Shown here: positions 8,677 to 16,946 of the stretch, piece after piece
Layout of the letters: every line of letters begins with the position of its first letter
How positions within the stretch are numbered: the stretch's first letter is position 1
Assembly: GCA_050180485.1 (NCBI GenBank)
Contig: JBFXED010000020.1
Span: 3,690-67,689, forward strand
DNA length: 64,000 nucleotides
Reading direction: 5' to 3'
From: CADEGL01 sp050180485
GTDB taxonomy: Bacteria; Pseudomonadota; Alphaproteobacteria; CADEGL01
Notes under the pieces: model-generated
Database searches by the model: none
Told to the model about the DNA's origin: nothing
What the model saw: the letters and a program-made list of their open reading frames with translations, nothing else
Position numbers and translations under genes: made by a program

Positions 8677-8769
8677 TGCGCTGCAACATCGAGGCAAATA
8701 TAGCTACGATTCATTGCACGTCAATGAAGTTTGTGCGCTGCACAATGATGTTTTTGTTGCAGCGCAAAA
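8677..8769. promoter_or_regulatory. Three TGC-N3-GCA dyads upstream of phasin gene
   Basis: Three sites share a TGC-GCT-GCA core: 8677-8686, 8731-8745 (perfect dyad TTGTGC-GCT-GCACAA) and 8754-8769 (inverted orientation, TTGTTGCAGCGCAAAA). Such TGC-rich dyads are what PhaR, the PHA-responsive repressor of phasin genes, is known to bind in Paracoccus and Rhodobacter. That PhaR binds here is inference; phaR is not in the window. Confidence 0.65.
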
Positions 8770-8805
8770 TCCTGTAATGACGGCAAGGCTTTAGGCCGCC
8801 AGAAT

Positions 8806-9486
8806 TCAGCGACGGCGAGCGGCCTTTTTCCGGCGCGGCGTCGGTTTGCGGGCCGAAGCCGACTTACGGGGAGCCTGTTTGCGGGAAGCCGGCGGCCTGG
8901 TGGCATCGCGAGCCCGTTTGCGGCCTTTGTCCAAGAAACGGATCACAGCCTCGGCCTGGCGCAAGCCCCGATCGAGCACGGCCATGGTGCGCGCCAGATC
9001 GGCGCTGTCGTCGGACAGCCAAGCCCGCATCGCGGCCAGATAGATCACGGCCAAGCCCTTGGTCCGCACCAGCCCGGCCAGCCCCGAACTATCCACCCCC
9101 GCGGCCTCCAGCATCCAAGCCATGGATTTGATCAAGCGCGGCCAAGTGCAAAACAACGCCAGCGGCTCGCGGCCCAGATCGTGGGCCATCGAGACGACGG
9201 CCGTCTTGTGCGGCTGCATGGCGTCGAAGCGGCGCATCAGCACGTCGAACAGGCGGTCCCGGGCCGGCTCGCCGGCATCGGGGGCGTGCCGCGCCAGCAC
9301 GGTTTCATCCACCCGGTCGGCGAAGGCGTCGAGGATGGCCCATTTGGAAGGGAAGGCAGCATGGACCCGGCTAAGCGGCACTCCGGCTTCCTTGGCGACG
9401 GCGTTCAAGGTCAGGCCGAGCCAGCCCTTACGGGCCGCCAGGGCCAGGGCCGCATCCAACAGACGGTTTCGATCCGCTTCCGCCAT
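8806..9486 (-). CDS. TetR-family regulator with basic C-terminal tail
   Basis: A 226-residue protein with an N-terminal TetR helix-turn-helix (LTLNAVAKEAGVPLSRVHAAFPSK, about residues 24-47) and an all-helical ligand domain. Unusually, residues about 188-226 form a Lys/Arg/Ala/Pro-rich tail (RKQAPRKSASARKP...) like histone H1 or AlgP tails, which could bind DNA non-specifically. It lies between the phasin gene and rpoH, so a link to PHA or stress control is possible but not shown. Confidence 0.85.
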   Translation of the reverse strand: MAEADRNRLLDAALALAARKGWLGLTLNAVAKEAGVPLSRVHAAFPSKWAILDAFADRVDETVLARHAPDAGEPARDRLFDVLMRRFDAMQPHKTAVVSMAHDLGREPLALFCTWPRLIKSMAWMLEAAGVDSSGLAGLVRTKGLAVIYLAAMRAWLSDDSADLARTMAVLDRGLRQAEAVIRFLDKGRKRARDATRPPASRKQAPRKSASARKPTPRRKKAARRR

Positions 9487-9606
9487 CGCGTGTCTCCGTA
9501 CCTGTCTCGAATCAATCTAGGGGCGCTCCGGGGTACCGGCAACGGCACGCAAAAGCCTTTCGCATTTTCCGCCCGGCATGCGATTTTAACGGCCGGGGTT
9601 TCATCG

Positions 9607-10473
9607 ATGAGCATCTTGGGCGGCAGGCAGGGCAGATTGAGCACGCTGTTCCTCGGCGAGGTACGGCGCCAACCCCTTCTGTCGCGCGAGGAGGAAATTT
9701 CCCTCGCCCGCCGCTCCAGCAAGGGCGACCAAGTCGCCGCGGCCCGGCTGATCGTCAGCCATCTGCGCTTCGTCATCCGCATCGCGCGCGCCTATCGCAG
9801 CTATGGGCTGCCGATGGCCGACCTGGTGCAGGAGGGCACGGTCGGGCTGGTCCATGCCGTGCGCAAGTTCAACCCCGACCAGGGCAACCGTCTGGCGACT
9901 TATGCCATGTGGTGGATCCGTGCCGCGATCCAGGAGCATGTCGTCCGCTCGTGGTCGCTGGTGCGCGTCGGCACGACCGCGGCCCATAAGGCACTGTTCC
10001 TGAATCTACGTCGGCGCGCGGCGCGGGCGGGGCTGGGCGAGATGGCCTTGAGCGAGGAGCAGGCACGTGGCCTGGCCGCGCGTTTCGGTGTGCCGCTCGG
10101 CGATGTTCTGCTGCTGGCGCGGCGGGGGTTCCAATCGGACCGCTCGCTCAACGTCTCCACCGACGAGCGCGGGCGCGATGAATGGCTTGGCCAGATTCCG
10201 GATTCGCGCCCAACACCCGAGGACGAACTGGCCGATCGCCATCACCAGCGTCTATGGCGCGGCCTGGTGCAGCGCGCGTTGGGCGCCCTGCCCCCGCGCG
10301 AGCAGGTCATAATCCGCCGCCGCTACCTCTCGGAGGCCAAGGCCACCTTCGACGCCTTGTCGCGCGAACTGGGCCTGTCGAAGGAGCGCTGCCGCCAGCT
10401 CGAGGCCAGCGCGATGGACAAGCTGAAAGCCGCCCTGCGCCCGCGCTGGCGCGAGGAAGGCCTGCCCTCCTGA
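9607..10473 (+). CDS. rpoH: RNA polymerase sigma factor RpoH (sigma-32)
   Basis: This heat-shock sigma factor has 288 residues from the ATG at 9607. Longer frames upstream run antisense through the TetR gene and are unlikely. Region 2 is clear (LIVSHLRFVIRIARAYRSYG, DLVQEGTVGLVHAVRKFNP, RLATYAMWWIRAAIQEHV), followed by the RpoH-box-like AAHKALFLNLRRR, and region 4 with an HTH near LSRELGLSKERCRQLE. Alphaproteobacteria often have several RpoH paralogues. The gene stops 4 bases from the convergent ybaK-like gene. Confidence 0.92.
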   Translation: MSILGGRQGRLSTLFLGEVRRQPLLSREEEISLARRSSKGDQVAAARLIVSHLRFVIRIARAYRSYGLPMADLVQEGTVGLVHAVRKFNPDQGNRLATYAMWWIRAAIQEHVVRSWSLVRVGTTAAHKALFLNLRRRAARAGLGEMALSEEQARGLAARFGVPLGDVLLLARRGFQSDRSLNVSTDERGRDEWLGQIPDSRPTPEDELADRHHQRLWRGLVQRALGALPPREQVIIRRRYLSEAKATFDALSRELGLSKERCRQLEASAMDKLKAALRPRWREEGLPS

Positions 10474-10477
10474 CGCG

Positions 10478-10957
10478 TCAGGCGATCGCGGCCACGCGTC
10501 CACCCGTGATGCGCGCCAGATCCCGCGGCGTCAGCCGGAACACCGCGTTGGGCGTCCCTGCCGCGGCCCAAATCTCCGCGAACGCCATCAGATCCTGATC
10601 GACGAAAATCTCCGGCCGCACGTCGTGGCCCAAGGGCGGCACGCCGCCAATGGCAAAGCCGGTTTGGGCACGGACGAATTCCGCGTCGGCCTTGCCCAGT
10701 TTCTCGCCCAAGAGCGCGGCGACCTTCTTTTCGTCCACGCGATTCGCGCCGCTCGCGATCACCAGCACGGGACGGCCGCTGGACGCGGCGCGGAACAGGA
10801 TGGATTTCGCGATCTGGCCGACCGCGCAGCCGATGGCGTTGGCCGCGTCGGACGCCGTGCGCGTGGAGGCGTCGAACGCGCGAACCTCGAGGCCCAGGCC
10901 GAATGCGGCCAGCGCGGCCTGCACCTTGCGCGCGCTGGGGCTCAGTTCCGCCGTCAC
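10478..10957 (-). CDS. YbaK/EbsC-family aminoacyl-tRNA deacylase
   Basis: This family hydrolyses mischarged tRNA, classically Cys-tRNA(Pro). The 159-residue protein shows the fold markers CAVGQIAKSILFRA (with the conserved Lys), VIASGANRVDEKKVAALLG, and TGFAIGGVPPLGH near residues 100-112, close to the family consensus. Specificity cannot be read from the sequence. It lies 7 bases downstream of proC on the same strand. Confidence 0.9.
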   Translation of the reverse strand: MTAELSPSARKVQAALAAFGLGLEVRAFDASTRTASDAANAIGCAVGQIAKSILFRAASSGRPVLVIASGANRVDEKKVAALLGEKLGKADAEFVRAQTGFAIGGVPPLGHDVRPEIFVDQDLMAFAEIWAAAGTPNAVFRLTPRDLARITGGRVAAIA

Positions 10958-10964
10958 GGCGAAA

Positions 10965-11780
10965 TCAGCCGGAGAGTTCCTTGGAACGCGCGGTCGCGGC
11001 GGCGATGGCCTTGTCGAGAAGCTTCTGCCATCCGTCCGGCCCCATCAGCACGTTGAGCGCGCGCTCGGTCGTGCCCGCGGGGCTGGTGACATTCTTGCGC
11101 AATGTTGCGGGCTGATCGGGCGACTGGTGCAGCAGTTCGCCCGAGCCGGCGACCGTCACGCGCGCCAACCGCTCGGCCAGATCTTGCGGCAGACCAGAAG
11201 CGACACCGGCGGCCGCGAGCGATTCGGCCAACAGAAACACATAGGCCGGGCCACCGCCCGACACGGCGGTGACGGCATCGAGCAATTCTTCCCGTTCGAC
11301 CCAGGCCACCTCGCCGACCGACTTCAGAAGATCGTCGGCTGTTTTCTTCTGCGCGGCGGAGACTTTCTTGTTCGGACAACCCACCGTAATGCCGCGCCCG
11401 ACCGCGGCCGGCGTGTTCGGCATCGAACGTACGATGGCGGCGTCGGCGCCGAGCTTGCCCTCGAAATAGGCGATGGTCTTGCCCGCCGCGATGGAGAGGA
11501 AGAGGCAGTCCGGGCTCGTGAAGCGGCGATAAGCGCCGATCACGCCGTCCATGCTCTGCGGCTTGACCGCCAGCACGACGACCTCGGCCTTCAGCGCGGC
11601 GGGAAGCTGCGCCCCGTCCGCGTAGACGGCGACGCCATGATCTTTCTTCAACGCATCGGCGCGGCCCTGGTCGGGCTCGACGACATGCACCTGCGCCGGC
11701 TTCACGCCGCGGGCAAGCCAGCCCACCAGCATGGCGCCGCCCATCTTGCCGCCGCCGACCAAAACCAGGGAACCACGCAT
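10965..11780 (-). CDS. proC: Pyrroline-5-carboxylate reductase
   Basis: ProC performs the last step of proline synthesis, reducing pyrroline-5-carboxylate with NAD(P)H. The 271-residue protein begins with a Rossmann motif (LVGGGKMGGAMLVGW) and contains VRSMPNTPAAVGRGITVG, AVSGGGPAYVFLLAESL and the C-terminal VTSPAGTTERALNVL signature. It follows the ybjN-like gene by 7 bases and precedes the deacylase by 7 bases, so the three form a likely operon. Confidence 0.96.
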   Translation of the reverse strand: MRGSLVLVGGGKMGGAMLVGWLARGVKPAQVHVVEPDQGRADALKKDHGVAVYADGAQLPAALKAEVVVLAVKPQSMDGVIGAYRRFTSPDCLFLSIAAGKTIAYFEGKLGADAAIVRSMPNTPAAVGRGITVGCPNKKVSAAQKKTADDLLKSVGEVAWVEREELLDAVTAVSGGGPAYVFLLAESLAAAGVASGLPQDLAERLARVTVAGSGELLHQSPDQPATLRKNVTSPAGTTERALNVLMGPDGWQKLLDKAIAAATARSKELSG

Positions 11781-11787
11781 GGAAGAA

Positions 11788-12291
11788 TCAGGCCTCGCCG
11801 ACTGTCTCCAGCAACGCCGCTTGGAGCGCTTCTTCCGGCTTTTTACCGCCCCAGATCACAAACTGGAAGGTGGGGTAGAACCGCTCGCATTCCGCGATCG
11901 CGACGTCGAGCAAGTCCTCCAACTGCTCGACCGTGGCGCCGTTGGCGCCCCGGAGAAGCAGCGTGTGCCGGAAGATCGGCATCCGGTCGTCCTGGGCGAC
12001 CTCGAAATGACCGACCCAAATCTTGGGGTTGATCATGCCGACCACCTCGTGGACGGCCGTCTGGCGTGCCTGCGGCACCCTTATGTCGAGTGCGCAGGAG
12101 AAGTGGAGAGCCGAAAGATCGTTGGACCAGGCCAGGTGCAACCGGTAGTCACACCATTGGCCGCCTATTCCGGCAACCAGCTCCTCGTCGCTCATGCGTT
12201 CGTGCGCCCACTCGTTGGCGGTCACGATCTCTTCCATCACGTCGAGGGGATTGGTGCTGGCGTACTTGGTCTCGGTGGCAAGGGCGGTCAT
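11788..12291 (-). CDS. YbjN-domain protein
   Basis: A 167-residue cytosolic protein of the YbjN family (type III secretion chaperone-like fold). It has WCDYRLHLAWSNDLSALHFSCALDIRVP and VWVGHFEVAQDDRMPIFRHTLLLRG-type strands (here IWVGHFEVAQDD). In alphaproteobacteria this gene usually sits just before proC, as it does here. The molecular role is unknown; E. coli YbjN affects motility and stress genes. Confidence 0.85.
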   Translation of the reverse strand: MTALATETKYASTNPLDVMEEIVTANEWAHERMSDEELVAGIGGQWCDYRLHLAWSNDLSALHFSCALDIRVPQARQTAVHEVVGMINPKIWVGHFEVAQDDRMPIFRHTLLLRGANGATVEQLEDLLDVAIAECERFYPTFQFVIWGGKKPEEALQAALLETVGEA

Positions 12292-12453
12292 GCGTGAGCG
12301 CCTCCGTCGGGACCCGCCGGCCGCGGAAAAAACGGCCGCCGGCCTTTCATCACACCGACATATTGTATGAGAACGCCGCCGAGTACACTACAAAAAGTAG
12401 TTATCCCCAAAAATTTCTGACCCGCAGCGAGGCGCGGTACCAGACTCCGCGCA

Positions 12454-12723
12454 TCAGCCGCGGCGCGTACCGGAGTTTTTCGCGATCGCTTCTTCAAGCG
12501 CGGCAAGGCGCTTCTCCGCGATCTCTTGTTCGAGGCGCGCCTTGGCCGCCATCTCCTTCACCGCTTCGAACTCCTCGCGGCTGACAAGCTGCATGTCGCC
12601 GAGCAGGCGCTGTAACTGCTGGCGCACCATGGCTTCGACTTCGGTACGCAGACCGGTCAACAGGCCGAGCGTACCGCCCGCCATGCGCGCGAGGTCGTCG
12701 AAGAATCGATTCTGAGTCTGCAT
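12454..12723 (-). CDS. ubiK: Ubiquinone biosynthesis accessory factor UbiK (BMFP domain)
   Basis: An 89-residue coiled-coil protein that works with UbiJ in the ubiquinone-synthesising complex. It begins MQTQNRFFDDLARMAGGTLG and continues with the EVEAMVRQQLQRLLGDMQLVSREEF pattern typical of the BMFP family, then a coiled coil EQEIAEKRLAALEEA. A much longer open frame exists upstream, but it is antisense to hldD; the ATG at 12723 gives the family length. Confidence 0.9.
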   Translation of the reverse strand: MQTQNRFFDDLARMAGGTLGLLTGLRTEVEAMVRQQLQRLLGDMQLVSREEFEAVKEMAAKARLEQEIAEKRLAALEEAIAKNSGTRRG

Positions 12724-12852
12724 GGCGGCGGCTCCGGCGAATTGAGGAAGGCGGCGATTATGGGCGTGCCTTCCGCCCCGTGCAACGGACCGCCCTTCCT
12801 TGCGGCCCTGCGCGCACGCACCTATAACGGTGCCGCCAACAACGGAGAGCCC

Positions 12853-13839
12853 ATGTTCGTCGTCACGGGGGGCGCCGGTTTCATCGGCTCGAACCTGGTC
12901 GCGGCACTCGATGCGCGCGCGCCGGGCCAAGTGATCGTCTGCGACCGCCTGGGCAGCGGCGACAAGTGGCGCAACTTGGCCAAGCGCGACCTGGCCGGCG
13001 TGGTGGCGCCCGACGCCCTGCCCGATTTCCTTGCTGCCAATGCGCACCAGGTCAAGGCGCTGTTCCATCTGGGTGCGATCTCGTCGACCACGGAAACCGA
13101 CGCCGACCTTCTGTTGGCCAACAACGTCGCCTTCTCGCTCGACCTCTGGCGCTGGTGCGCCAAGCGTGCCGTTCCGTTCATCTATGCGTCCTCCGCCGCG
13201 ACCTATGGCGACGGCGCGGCGGGCTTCGACGACGACGGTTCGATCGAAGGACTGGCCAAGCTGCGGCCGCTCAACCCGTATGGCTGGTCCAAGCACATGT
13301 TCGACCGGCGCGTCGCGCGCCTGATCGAGGCGGGCAAGAAGCGGCCGCCGCAATGGGCAGGGCTGAAGTTCTTCAACGTCTATGGCCCGAACGAGTACCA
13401 CAAGGACGACATGATGAGCGTCGTCGCCCAGGTCTACCCGCGCGCCGCGGCCGACCAGCCGGCGCGGCTCTTCAAGTCGCACAACCCGGACTACAAGGAC
13501 GGCGGGCAGTTGCGCGATTTCATCTGGGTCGGCGATTGCGTGTCCGTGATGCTGTGGCTGCTGGACAATCCGAAAGTGTCCGGCCTGTTCAATCTGGGCA
13601 CCGGCAAGGCGCGCAGCTTCGCCGACCTGGCGACCGCCGTGTACCGCGCGCTCAACCGCCAGCCGTTGATCGACTATATCGACACGCCGGAACATCTCCG
13701 CGCCAAGTATCAGTACTTCACCGAAGCGCGCATGGACCGCTTGCGCGCGGCGGGTTACACGAAGCCCTTCACCGAGCTGGAGGACGGCGTGGCGCGCTAT
13801 GTGCGCGACCATCTGGCCGCGCCGGATCCATATCTCTAG
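12853..13839 (+). CDS. hldD: ADP-L-glycero-D-manno-heptose-6-epimerase
   Basis: HldD makes ADP-L-glycero-D-manno-heptose for the lipopolysaccharide core. The 328-residue protein has the SDR glycine motif at residues 6-12 (GGAGFIG), SSAATYG, the YxxxK catalytic pair in NPYGWSKHMFD, and KFFNVYGPNEYHKDDMMSV, typical of HldD. I chose the ATG at 12853 (GGAG 9 bases upstream) rather than an in-frame ATG 111 bases earlier. It shares a short promoter region with the divergent ubiK gene. Confidence 0.94.
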   Translation: MFVVTGGAGFIGSNLVAALDARAPGQVIVCDRLGSGDKWRNLAKRDLAGVVAPDALPDFLAANAHQVKALFHLGAISSTTETDADLLLANNVAFSLDLWRWCAKRAVPFIYASSAATYGDGAAGFDDDGSIEGLAKLRPLNPYGWSKHMFDRRVARLIEAGKKRPPQWAGLKFFNVYGPNEYHKDDMMSVVAQVYPRAAADQPARLFKSHNPDYKDGGQLRDFIWVGDCVSVMLWLLDNPKVSGLFNLGTGKARSFADLATAVYRALNRQPLIDYIDTPEHLRAKYQYFTEARMDRLRAAGYTKPFTELEDGVARYVRDHLAAPDPYL

Positions 13840-13842
13840 CCC

Positions 13843-14637
13843 ATGTTCGCCGCTATCCCGTTTCCCGCCCTCGATCCGGTCGCGCTGCAGATCGGCCCCA
13901 TCGCGATACGCTGGTATGCGCTGGCCTATATGGCCGGGCTTCTCATCGGCTGGCGCTACATGCGCTCGGTCGCGTCGTGGGCGCCGCGCGTCTTGGACGC
14001 CAAGGGCGTCGACGACTTCCTGCTGTGGGCGACCTTCGCGATTATCCTGGGAGGCCGTCTCGGCTACGTCCTGTTCTATCAGCCGATTCATTTCCTGCAG
14101 AACCCGGAAGACATCGTAGCCGTCTGGAAGGGCGGCATGTCATTCCATGGCGGCCTGCTCGGCATGGTTCTGGCCATCGTGCTCTACGCACGCCGCCAGC
14201 GCGTGCCCGTGCTAGGCCTGGCAGACCGCGTGGCCTGCGTCGTACCCATCGGTCTGTTCTTCGGCCGCATCGCCAACTTCATCAACGGCGAGCTGTTCGG
14301 CCGCCCGACGGACGCGGCCTGGGGCATCGTCTTTCCGGGCGGCGGGCCGTTGCCGCGCCATCCGAGCCAGCTTTACGAAGCCGGTCTCGAAGGCATCGTC
14401 CTGTTCCTCATCCTATGGCTGGCTTCGCGCTCTCAAGCCGTGCGCACGCGTTACGGTCTACTGACCGGCCTGTTCCTCTGCGGCTATGCGATCTTTCGCT
14501 CCACGGGCGAATTGTTCCGCGAGCCCGACGCCCATATCGGCTTCCTCGCGGGCGGCGTGACCATGGGCCAGATTCTCTCCCTCCCTCTTCTGCTGGCCGG
14601 GCTGTTCCTGATCGCGCGGGCCCGCCCGAAGCCGTGA
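13843..14637 (+). CDS. lgt: Prolipoprotein diacylglyceryl transferase
   Basis: Lgt attaches diacylglycerol to the lipobox cysteine of prelipoproteins in the inner membrane. The 264-residue polytopic protein has ALAYMAGLLIGW, the SFHGGLLGMVLA segment, the signature GRIANFINGELFGR, and HPSQLYEAGLEG. It starts 4 bases after hldD and its stop overlaps the GTG of the following methyltransferase. Confidence 0.96.
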   Translation: MFAAIPFPALDPVALQIGPIAIRWYALAYMAGLLIGWRYMRSVASWAPRVLDAKGVDDFLLWATFAIILGGRLGYVLFYQPIHFLQNPEDIVAVWKGGMSFHGGLLGMVLAIVLYARRQRVPVLGLADRVACVVPIGLFFGRIANFINGELFGRPTDAAWGIVFPGGGPLPRHPSQLYEAGLEGIVLFLILWLASRSQAVRTRYGLLTGLFLCGYAIFRSTGELFREPDAHIGFLAGGVTMGQILSLPLLLAGLFLIARARPKP

Positions 14638-15707
14638 GCGCTCTCGCGGCCCTTCTCCGCGACATCATCGCCAAGGACGGACCGATCACCGTCGAGCGCT
14701 ACATGGCCGAAGCGCTCGGTCATCCCGCGCACGGCTATTACGTCACGCGCGATCCGTTGGGCGCGACCGGCGATTTCACCACCGCACCCGAGATCAGCCA
14801 GATGTTCGGCGAGATGATCGGCCTGTGGTGCGTCGCCACCTGGCGGCGCATGGGCGCGCCGTCGCCCTTCGTGCTGGCGGAACTGGGACCAGGACGCGGC
14901 ACGCTGATGGCCGATGCGCTGCGCGCGGCGCGGCTCGATCCGCGTTTCCTGGAGGCCGCGCGCCTGCATTTGGTCGAGACCAGCCCGGTCTTGCGCGAAA
15001 GGCAGGGCGCCGCGCTGGCCGCTCACCGCCCGGCATGGCACGGGGATTTCGGCGCCGTGCCGAGCGGTCCCTTGCTGCTGATCGCCAACGAATTCTTCGA
15101 CGCCCTTCCCATCCGCCAGTTCGAACGGACGGCGGACGGCTGGCGCGAGCGCCTGGTCGGCCACGACGCAGACCGCTTCACGTTTGTCCTTTCGTCCCGC
15201 AAGCCGGACGAAACCCTTCCCGGCGATGCACCCGTCGGCGCCATCATGGAAACCTCGCCCACATCGGTTCGCGTCATGCACGACATCGGTGAACGGATCG
15301 CGCGTCACGGCGGCGCGGCGCTGGTGATCGACTATGGCTATGTCCGCACGGACAAAACGCGCGCCTGGGGCGACACCTTTCAGGCTCTGCGCGGCCATAA
15401 GCGCCACGATCCGCTGGAAGCGCCCGGCCAAGCCGACCTGACCGCCCATGTCGACTTCGCCGCCCTGGCCCGCGCCGCGCACGATGCCGGCGCGGCAACT
15501 CACGGGCCTTTGCCACAAGGACTCTTCCTCAAGGCGTTGGGCATCGAGTTGCGCGCCCTGCGGCTCGCGCGGGACGCCACGCAAGAACAGCGCGCGGCGA
15601 TCGACGCCGCGCTGCATCGCCTGATCCACGCCGACGGCATGGGCCTTCTCTTCAAGGCGCTGGCGGCCGCGCATCCGTCCTTGGGCACACCGGACGGATT
15701 CGCCTGA
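14634..15707 (+). CDS. SAM-dependent methyltransferase, MidA/NDUFAF7 family
   Basis: A 357-residue protein starting at a GTG overlapping the lgt stop (GTGA). NDUFAF7 in mitochondria symmetrically dimethylates an arginine of the complex I subunit NDUFS2, and bacterial homologues may do the same to NuoD. Features are ITVERYMAEALGHPAHGYYVTRDPLGATGDFTTAPEIS-type N-terminus, the SAM-binding ELGPGRGTLMADALR, and NEFFDALPIRQF. The lgt-midA-pgeF order is typical of alphaproteobacteria; here an M24 gene is interposed. Confidence 0.92.
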   Translation: MSALAALLRDIIAKDGPITVERYMAEALGHPAHGYYVTRDPLGATGDFTTAPEISQMFGEMIGLWCVATWRRMGAPSPFVLAELGPGRGTLMADALRAARLDPRFLEAARLHLVETSPVLRERQGAALAAHRPAWHGDFGAVPSGPLLLIANEFFDALPIRQFERTADGWRERLVGHDADRFTFVLSSRKPDETLPGDAPVGAIMETSPTSVRVMHDIGERIARHGGAALVIDYGYVRTDKTRAWGDTFQALRGHKRHDPLEAPGQADLTAHVDFAALARAAHDAGAATHGPLPQGLFLKALGIELRALRLARDATQEQRAAIDAALHRLIHADGMGLLFKALAAAHPSLGTPDGFA

Positions 15708-15788
15708 GCGTGGGTTGCCGCGCGCGCGCGCGATCCCTAATCTGATCGCAGCCGTTTCAAGGCCGCCGACAGAGGGGAGCGCGAGCAC

Positions 15789-16946
15789 ATGGCCCACTTC
15801 ACGAACGCCGAGTTCAAGAGCCGCCAGAAGAAGACCATTCGGGAATTGGAACGGCGCGGCCTGCATGGCCTCCTGATGTTCCGGCAGGAGAGCATGTACT
15901 ACCTGACCGGCTACGAGACGTTCGGATATTGCTTCTTCCAGGCCATGTACCTGGGCACCGACGGCAAGATGTTCCTCTTGACCCGTTGGCCCGACGCCAT
16001 CTTGGCGCGCAAGATCACCGTCCTGAAGGACAAGGACATCCACGTCTGGACCAACCTGCCGGACGCCAATCCTTCGCTAGACCTGAAGCGCCTTTTGGAT
16101 TCCCAACATTGCAAGGGTAAGCGCATCGGCATCGAGTACGACGCCTACGGCCTGACCGGCGCGATCCACCGAAAGCTGTCGGCCGCTCTCAACGATTTCT
16201 GCCATCTGGAAGAAGCGTCCGACCTGGTCACGCGCTTGCGTTACGTGAAGAGCCGGGCCGAGATCGAGTGCATCCGCAAGGCGGCGGCCTTGGCCGACCG
16301 CGCGTTGATCCCGGCCAACCGCTTGGCCGTGGCCGGCGCCTACGAGGGCGACATTCTGGCCGCGATGCAGAGCGAGATCTTCAGGGGCGGCGGCGACTGG
16401 CCGGGTAACGACCAGATCATCGGCTCCGGCCCGCGCGCGCTGATCGGCCGCTACACCTCGGGCCGCCAGACGCTGAAGAAGAACGACCAGCTCACCATCG
16501 AATGGGCGGGCTCGTACCTGCGCTATCACGCGGCCATGATGCGCACGATCGTGATCGGCAAGGTCAACCCGCGCCAGCGGAAGATGCACGACGTGGCGGT
16601 CGAGGCCCATTGGGCCACGGTGGCGGCGTTGAAGCCAGGCAACACCTGCGGCGACGTCTTCGAGGCCTATGCGCGCGTCTGCGATAAGCGCGGCTTTGGC
16701 AAGCACCGGCACACGGCGACGGGCTACAGCATGAGCGCGGTGTTCCAGCCGACCTGGATGGACTGGCCGATGTTCTACAAGGACAACCCGGCCGTCATCG
16801 AGGTGGGCAACACGTTCTTCGTCCACACGCTGATCTTCGACCAGCAGCGCAACCTGGCGGTGGCGCCCGGCCAGTCCTATGTCGTCACGAAGAAAGGCGC
16901 GGAGCCGTTGTCGAAGAGCAAGCTCGACCTCGTCGTCAACGATTGA
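15789..16946 (+). CDS. Creatinase-fold M24 protein lacking metal ligands
   Basis: A 385-residue protein with the creatinase N-domain and the pita-bread M24 domain. In true aminopeptidases five residues (D, D, H, E, E) bind two metals. Here the first site reads IEWAGSYLRYHAAMMRT, with E and A at the two Asp positions; the GHG His is replaced in ATGYSM; FFVHTL has no Glu; and the final Glu region reads APGQSYVVT. All five ligands appear lost, as in metal-free creatinase and probably ectoine hydrolase. It therefore probably hydrolyses a small amidine or amide, not peptides. It sits between midA and pgeF and overlaps the latter's TTG start. Confidence 0.85.
   Translation: MAHFTNAEFKSRQKKTIRELERRGLHGLLMFRQESMYYLTGYETFGYCFFQAMYLGTDGKMFLLTRWPDAILARKITVLKDKDIHVWTNLPDANPSLDLKRLLDSQHCKGKRIGIEYDAYGLTGAIHRKLSAALNDFCHLEEASDLVTRLRYVKSRAEIECIRKAAALADRALIPANRLAVAGAYEGDILAAMQSEIFRGGGDWPGNDQIIGSGPRALIGRYTSGRQTLKKNDQLTIEWAGSYLRYHAAMMRTIVIGKVNPRQRKMHDVAVEAHWATVAALKPGNTCGDVFEAYARVCDKRGFGKHRHTATGYSMSAVFQPTWMDWPMFYKDNPAVIEVGNTFFVHTLIFDQQRNLAVAPGQSYVVTKKGAEPLSKSKLDLVVND

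Noticed and set aside
8806..9486. The TetR-family gene as the PHA repressor PhaR
   Set aside because: PhaR proteins have a different PHB-accumulation regulatory fold; this protein has a TetR helix-turn-helix.
12288..12506. 72-codon minus-strand frame between the ybjN-like gene and ubiK
   Set aside because: No ribosome site, basic low-complexity sequence, and overlap with the ubiK 3' end.
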